Part shown: positions 58,098 to 64,000 of the stretch, one piece after another | Layout of the letters: every line of letters starts with the position of its first letter | Numbering within the stretch: position 1 is the stretch's first letter | Made by a program: the position numbers and the translations under genes | Source: Neolentinus lepideus HHB14362 ss-1 | Taxonomy: Eukaryota; Basidiomycota; Agaricomycetes; Gloeophyllales; Gloeophyllaceae | Assembly: GCA_001632425.1 (NCBI GenBank) | Contig: KV425584.1 | Location: 20,069-84,068 of the forward strand | Length of the DNA stretch: 64,000 nucleotides | Reading direction: 5' to 3' | The notes under the pieces: model-generated | Databases searched by the model: none | What the model saw: only the letters and a program-made list of their open reading frames with translations | Told to the model about the DNA's origin: nothing

Positions 58098-60602
58098 CTA
58101 GATCATGATCCATGAACAAATTAGCTTACGCTGAATAAGAAAAATAGTATAAACGTACCCGGTCAGCCAGAAGACCGGGCAAGTCTCTGCTTTCCCTAGT
58201 GCCACTGCTGATAAAATATGTAAGCCATTCATGTCGGAGCCAGCATCATCGGTAGCCTCATGCGCCGATAAGTGTAGGAAAGATAGAAGGGTTAGGTTCG
58301 GCGGACGAAGAGGGTCGTTTCGTATGCATCCAATGCAATAGACTTCTCCATGAATGATAATCGTGATAGGCTTGTAGTACCTTGACTGCTCATCAAGGTC
58401 TGCATAGAGTACCCAACGAATATCTCGCCAGGTACTACTGGTGATCAGACGCTGCACCGGGTATTCACTCCTATAGCTCTGGTTTGGCCTATATGGGAGG
58501 TACCCATGCTCATCAAAGGCCTACCAGGATTATGAATCAGACGCTGCATTGAAAGGCGCTGTGCCTGGCTTACACATAGACCGTACGGTGGACCATTTTC
58601 AAGGACACCCACCACAATGCCTGTGCATCGAAGCTCGTAGGGCTTCCGGTCAATATGGAGCATGTCTATCACCGTCCTGGCCCTACGCTGGGCAAAGGAG
58701 TCTTGTTGCGATAGAGATACCTCCAACGCTCTGCGAACCTCGGATCTGCACACGCTGTCATACCAGGGTACGACGGATTTCAGCACAGGGGACAGGGAGA
58801 AGCCATCGACCACAGTCACCGTGCCTCTGATACTATTGCCCGTCAATTCATGATGGAGATGAGCATCGCGGACAAGGAATACCTACTTGAACACTGCGTC
58901 GGCTATTCCTTCACTCACTTCGCTCAGAAGGCGTGGAGATATAGCTCTGTCAATCTCATGTAGGTGCGGGCTTTCAGATATACGCCGATCCTTTTCTAGT
59001 GTCGCTGCTAAGCGGAATAGTGGTGATTCTATTTTCTGCATGAGGACCGTGATTGGTGATATTCGGTCTCTGGACATCCGACCATGTTTTGAGGAAGGAG
59101 TGCTGGGCTTGGGTTTTTTTAGCATCTCCTCTATTTCATCCCGTGCCTCGTAGCATATCGACGCAGCTGAGCGAGACCATCTGAAAAAGACTTTGCAGAC
59201 GCGGCGCACTACTAGCTTCTGTGCGGTGGCGGCGAGGTTGAAATCGTCCCTAGAAGCAATAGCATCCTTTGAGTTTACTTGAGAATAATAAAGGCGATAG
59301 GACACACTTGAGATCAAAGAATGGGACCCATAGCGTCCTCCATAGCCAAACTCCAGCCGGAACTTCGACCTCAGCATTCCAATTGCTTGTGAATGCCGCA
59401 TATGATAGGAAATCGTACAGATTGCAGAGCAATCGTCCCAGCACACCCCGTGCTACAGGATCGTCGGAATGCAGAAGTTGTTGCCACAACCAGTCTATTG
59501 TTGTTGCATTGAGCGCCCTGGCCAGAGGTGCGGTCATCTGGGTAAGTCCGTGGTATGAAAGAACGAGGGCTAGTGAGAGATGGTAGGCGGCAAGGATTTG
59601 GTGGTCTGGGTTACTATAAAACCGGCGTTCACATGTCAGCAGCGATTAAAGAACGCAAAAACAAAGAAGGCGCACTTGAGACCTTGTAGGAGCTTTGAGA
59701 CACACTCACACGTCTGATGCTCGATAGCTGACAGATCGTGTTGCGATAGAGGATGAGGGAAATATTGATCCACCTTCCGTTTCAACTGGTCAAAGGTTTT
59801 GATAACAGGGAGAATCACAGTCTCTGTCAGACTAGCGAGAGCGCCTGTGGCATGTCTCGCAAGAAGATACTGCTCCCACAACATATAGTGTCCTTGAAGT
59901 TCCCGAAGAGCATCGTCCGCCTTGAGCTTGAGGAAGTGACAACGAAAGGATGGATGGAAATAAGAAAGGGCGCCGACGTAATGCGCACAGAGCCGCAGTG
60001 CTGATTGGTTATTTTCCCTAGGGTATAGTCCGTCGTGAACACAAGTAGAATAATCATTGCAAAGAATTTCACCTAACACCTTGCACTAGTTTACGACAGC
60101 CATCCACGAAGACCTCACTTCGCATGAGGCTCTCGGAATAGTAATCCCTGCATTTCGGACAATAGGGAGAAAAGAGTATGTCCAACACATTCTCTACAGA
60201 TGGAGAAGACCACAGAATGGAGGGCCCTAAGGAGTCCTGATGTATACGACAGTATAGGTTGTGACAAGGGTAAGTTCCCCATTTGCCTGAGGTGAGCATG
60301 CGGCCCATAAGCGCATTGGGCCCTCTGCCAAGATCCTCGGATACGCGACTGATCAGGTGGACCACTTTCGCTCCTGCTTTCCTTAGAGGCTTGTCTAGTG
60401 TAAGTCCGAGGCCCGGTCGATTGGAGATAGTCGAATCGGAATCAGCGAACGACACAGAGAAAGCGGATTGTGTATATGTGCTCCCATATTCCCAAGCATC
60501 GGACTCGAGAGAGGCCTCCCAGGAATCTTTTTGATGACTTCGGTCGAGGAGCGGCTCGCGAGTAGAACTGCTGGAGACCGATGGCCTGTGAGCAGATGCC
60601 AT
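58098..60602 (-). CDS. Large hypothetical protein, multi-exon
   Basis: Unrecognised. Start chosen at 60,602 (MASAHRPSVSSSSTREPLLD). The first exon has a Cys/His-containing part (YPCHNLYCRIHQDS, then SPYCPKCRDYY) that might bind metal. It splices in phase (GTGTTA...AATCAG) to ALRLCAHYVGALSYFHPSFR and further helical sequence (LWEQYLLARHATGALASLTE, LKRKVDQYFPHPLSQHDLSA). It splices again (GTGCGC...TTATAG) to NPDHQILAAYHLSLALVLSY and DWLWQQLLHSDDPVARGVLG. Later parts include VVRRVCKVFFRWSRSAASIC, RRISESPHLHEIDRAISPRL and IRGTVTVVDGFSLSPVLKSV. A C-terminal block (RDIRWVLYADLDEQSRYYKP, CIRNDPLRPPNLTLLSFLHL) ends near 58,098. That last join is not closed in phase. Looks like a helical cytosolic or nuclear protein; no function assigned. 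Confidence 0.6.
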
Positions 60603-61029
60603 AGAAGAGATCCTGCTACAAGAAGAGAAGGAGAAAGCGCGCCTTTCTGTGAAAGTGTAGACCGCATAGCGAAGGTAAATCCGACAGTCACTATATAGAT
60701 TGCCTCCGATCACCCATGCTACCGCCTTGCGCATTGAAAGTCCGCCTAACGGATCAAGTCCAGGGGCAATTGAATGTGTAAGTCCAGAGGAACGTGCTTC
60801 TTACCAATGACTGATCTATATGAACAGGCGTCCTCGCAGTCAGACTACCTCATCGAGCTTAGCTACCGAGCCTGCGTTCTCGGGAAGTCGCGTGCAAGAG
60901 CGATGGAGGACCAGGCGCGAGTGGAAGTTTCTATTCGTGGCCGAAGTTATAGGTGCACCCTCCATCTACGCCATCCGTTGCCTTCAGATTGTAAGGGGAC
61001 CAGAGGGATTTGATTTAGGTACAGAGTAG

Positions 61030-62296
61030 GCAGAACGCCGTCTAATCATCCACTGGCGACAATCTGTAACGGAACGGATGACAGCAGCGGGGCGGGTCTG
61101 ATCTATATAGAACCTGATACTGCCCCGTGACATATCACTGCGTATTGACGTGTATGGTTTCATTGCCCCAAGAGAATGGAACTTCCATTAACCAAACCTG
61201 TGTGCGTGAGGGTTCGCGCGCCCAGTGAGTTCGACCTGTGCTCTTTGCACCAGGATTAGGTACTAGTATCACTGCCATGGACATCAGTAAACCGGTACCC
61301 AAGTCCACACTGTCTGTGCACAAATGCCTGACAGTGGACTGTGCAGAGTAAAGCCACGGAAGATGCGCCCAAGGATACAAGCATTAATCAATCTCCTCTA
61401 CCTCGCGAGAGGTGCGAATAGATAAGGCCATTTACGGGTGGGCACTCGAAAGGTTTTAGCGCTGTAAGGACAACAGTGAAAAGTAGTCAGTAAGTGTCAC
61501 CGAGAGGAGCGACGATTGTTGCTCACCTGGGTGGGTAGCAGCAAAACTGGTGAGGTCGACGAAGGCCCGACACCCAGCTTTTATTCGGTCCTCCCAGGCG
61601 AGCAGGGCACATCAATCACATCCGCTGTCTGCTGACACGAGGACCGATGGATACCTCGGGCGGAGAGCTCGAGCTACACGGTACTAACGCGCGGAGCGAT
61701 ACGGGATAGGCTGTCCAGCTGATACGGTGCTGGGCAGGATACCTAAGGCAGGAGCATGGAGTTGATTAAAACCTCTGTTTTACACTCAATTGAAATGCAT
61801 TAGGAAAGCCACCCGATGAACAAAGCCTGTTGAAACGTTTGCTGAGCCCAACGATGCAGCATAACGCTGATAATTCACTCGAGATATTTTCAGTCACCAA
61901 GCTCCGGGAAATGCTCAGCCGTGCGAAGCTTGGAAGCGCTGAAGGCGGAGTCGTACAAAGGAACAGTTGCAAGATCCGGAGATGGGGCTAGAGGAAGATA
62001 GAGATGACCAGCCCCTGCTGCCATCTTCCGCCTAAATTGCGTGCTTGTCAAGAGTTTATTGGAAGTGTTAAGGGATATCGGCAGGTTAGTGACGAGTGCA
62101 CATCGGTTGGGGACTAGTATGAGTTGGGAAACAGGAGGCGACGGAAGATGTCTGTTGTGACAATCGGCTGTTATGTCTTGAACGACCTATATGATACACG
62201 CATAAAAAACATCATTACTGCACTAATCCGATTAACGACTTGAAACAGCACCGTACATGCAAGTCAATCTATCCGGTCCCAGATGGTCATTGGGGT
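61030..62296. other. Stretch with no supported gene
   Basis: Only short open frames without domains or splice-linked partners. A plus-strand frame at 60,820-61,029 just before it ends WKFLFVAEVIGAPSIYAIRC and might be part of an unknown gene, but I cannot link exons to it. It also contains the 3' flank of the PTAR1-like gene. Confidence 0.4.
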
Positions 62297-63501
62297 TCAT
62301 GGGAACAATGGGCGGCTTGTCTCGCGATCCATCCAGTCCAGGAACCGTTGGGCATTCCACGCCGCACTGCGCTCGTCGTTGACGGTTGCCTGCGATGGCG
62401 AGCTTATGATAGACTCCGCGAAGCTACGGATATCGTTCCTGTACAACGAACGCGAATTGATTGAGCATATCACGAGACGCATGTACATCCACATCGTTTC
62501 GTGGTCAGGATATGACTGTACAAGGGAGAGCGCATGGGCCTCGAGTGAGTCAGCCTCGCGGCTCAGCGCTGTAGAGCTTGACCTGCAGTCAAATATCGTC
62601 GTATGTACCCTCGTTGCTAGTTTAACGAGGTAATCGGCAGCGGAGTAGTCTGCGACATGATTTTCGAGCCATTGACGAGCCCAGTGAAATTCCTCCAGTA
62701 ATGCGTCTACGAAGGCGTCTACCTGCCGTGACTTAGAGTGGCCTTCCACAATGCCACGACAGGAGGACACGAGGACAGTCGCACAGTGATGACGATGTAG
62801 CCAAGCATAGTAATTCCTGGGGTAGATTTCGCAAGCTCTGGCGACAGTGGTGAGTTCTTTCCGAATGACTCCTAGGGAAAGAGGCGTTCGAAACAGATCG
62901 TCCTCAGATTGGTTGTGGGAACTTGGGTTATCCCTGCTCGTGAAAAGTGAATCGGTGATCAAGGATCCATTGAAGTGGGTCATACCCGTGGATGCATCTT
63001 AGGAGCCATCTTCTGTAATACCATAGCAAAGACTGTTTGGAGGCCTCTCGGATTGTGAGCAAAGCCCCTACGAATTCGAGCTCTCGTTCTGGATTCAGCA
63101 CCGATGCCTGGATCAAAGACTTCCTGTGACTAAGTGCTGTCTGGTGGGCAGAGTTGGCTAACAGAACAACACTAGTCAAACGAACGAAATTTGACGCTTC
63201 CGTCTGGTCCAAGCGTGAAATCGGTTTCAGGAGAGTCATCTGACGAACAGCGACCAGATAGACCTGGTAAAGAACTTTCTGTGGCACGCCCAGATTCCCA
63301 TCCTGAAGGAGAAAGGGTCCCTGGGAGGAAAAGTATGGTTGCCATTCTTTTCCATCGCCGGGAAGCACTTCTATAGAGTTGCTAGAACCGAGTTCGTCAG
63401 AGTGAATATTTCACTGTCTCTCCTTGATGCAGAACATGGGCGCACAGCGGTAGAGTAAGAACGTCAGCCAGCTGGTAGAGAACATTGGAGCTTTGTGCCA
63501 T
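62297..63501 (-). CDS. PTAR1-like protein prenyltransferase alpha-repeat protein
   Basis: Probable protein prenyltransferase alpha-subunit repeat-containing protein (PTAR1 type; in animals PTAR1 partners RabGGTB in geranylgeranyl transferase III). Start candidate at 63,501 (MAQSSNVLYQLADVLTLPLC). After an intron, VLPGDGKEWQPYFSSQGPFL and LLQDGNLGVPQKVLYQVYLV. Prenyltransferase alpha motifs: ANSAHQTALSHRKSLI; SLLWYYRRWLLRC; and, after an intron (GTATGA...CTGAG), VARACEIYPRNYYAWLHRHH. The repeated Tyr/Trp-x-x-Arg pairs are the alpha-repeat signature. The C-terminal part (DHETMWMYMRLVICSIN, SAAWNAQRFLDWMDRE) ends at 62,297. The first splice junction does not close in phase as I drew it, so the N-terminal exon is provisional. 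Further 5' exons may lie at 63,512-63,840. Confidence 0.82.
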
Positions 63502-64000
63502 GCAGAGTGTTTTAGTACCAGCGTAAACCAGATTGGAGTAGTTGGTGCATGTATAGCAGGAGACACGTCTGTGCGTCGTATTCAGGATCATGTTGGATCT
63601 CGGTGATTGCCGCCAGTACTGCCGCCAACTTCAAACTTCGGGTTGGGCCCGGGAAAGCTGTGAGCGAGGAACTTCTCAACAAAGTCGACACAACCATTCA
63701 AGTACTTATATAGTGCCGCTATTATGGCAGAGCGGTTCGAACCCTTACACCTCATATTACGAGTCCTTGCACTGCACAGCGTTGACCGCTCTGGAGGAAG
63801 ATGCAAGATATCATCATGACTACAGTACCGGCTCTTGCTCATGGTGCCAGATCTTTACATTGCCAACGGTCAAGTCTCAGTGAAACAGACAACTAAGTGG
63901 ATTTATCCACTGAACTAACTCTGGTCTACACTATGGCAACAGGGAGTGATCAGCTCGGAGTGACCAGGTCCAGCCAGGATTCGGCATAGTCTAGGGACTT
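63502..64000. other. Window end, possible 5' exons or promoter of the PTAR1-like gene
   Basis: Two overlapping minus-strand frames (63,512-63,697 and 63,588-63,842) are open but show nothing I recognise. They may be leader sequence or an additional N-terminal exon of the PTAR1-like gene. The window ends before this can be decided. Confidence 0.3.

Noticed and set aside
1..64000. CRISPR array, bacterial operon or phage region
   Set aside because: No regularly spaced identical repeats, no ribosome-binding sites and pervasive spliceosomal introns. The window is a fungal nuclear genome.

Overview
The window looks like a chromosome segment of a filamentous basidiomycete, most likely an Agaricomycete. 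Almost every real gene is broken by several introns of about 45-70 nt with GT...AG ends. The gene content is typical of that group: a Pho80/PCL-type cyclin, DUF1917, DUF4139, DUF6534, cytochrome P450s, a CmcJ/AsaB-type hydroxylase/desaturase and a Hrd3/SEL1L protein. A nuclear tRNA-Leu with an intron in the anticodon loop also fits. There are no operons, Shine-Dalgarno sites or CRISPR arrays. Exon joins were worked out by hand; where the reading phase closes exactly I say so.

Layout. Bases 1-9,400 are gene-free by my reading and hold a degenerate, partly triplicated repeat (1-1,502, about 2,400-2,940, about 3,055-4,480). A PCL-like cyclin lies at 9,508-10,637. From 10.7 to 16.6 kb is another gene-free, repeat-worn stretch. 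From 16.7 to 26.1 kb is an unusual district. It holds a 98-residue two-exon gene, several small decayed genes, and two inverted copies of an unrecognised two-gene cassette ('A' and 'B') on either side of a D-glycerate 3-kinase-like gene, plus a third partial copy of B. One cassette (24,142-26,067) reads open; the other (17,962-19,580) carries stops and frameshifts. From 26.9 to 31.3 kb come a CmcJ/AsaB-like enzyme and small unknown spliced genes.

From 31.7 to 63.5 kb the sequence is gene-dense: a DUF1917 (BLES03-like) protein with a repeated acidic/basic tail, two unknown Ser/Arg/Pro-rich or charged proteins with a tRNA-Leu between them, a dead P450, an intact NADPH-dependent reductase, a DUF4139 protein, a DEK_C/SWIB chromatin protein, the ERAD adaptor Hrd3/SEL1L, an intact P450, a DUF6534 membrane protein (possibly decaying), a Nab2-like CCCH zinc-finger poly(A)-RNA-binding protein, a large unknown protein and a PTAR1-type prenyltransferase-alpha-repeat protein.

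How they work together: mostly housekeeping functions (cell-cycle CDK partner, ERAD, chromatin, mRNA export) that are unrelated to one another, mixed with accessory oxidative/reductive enzymes (two P450s, a reductase, a CmcJ-like enzyme). The accessory enzymes do not form a clear biosynthetic cluster. The best candidate for something undescribed is the duplicated A-B cassette and the relics around it.
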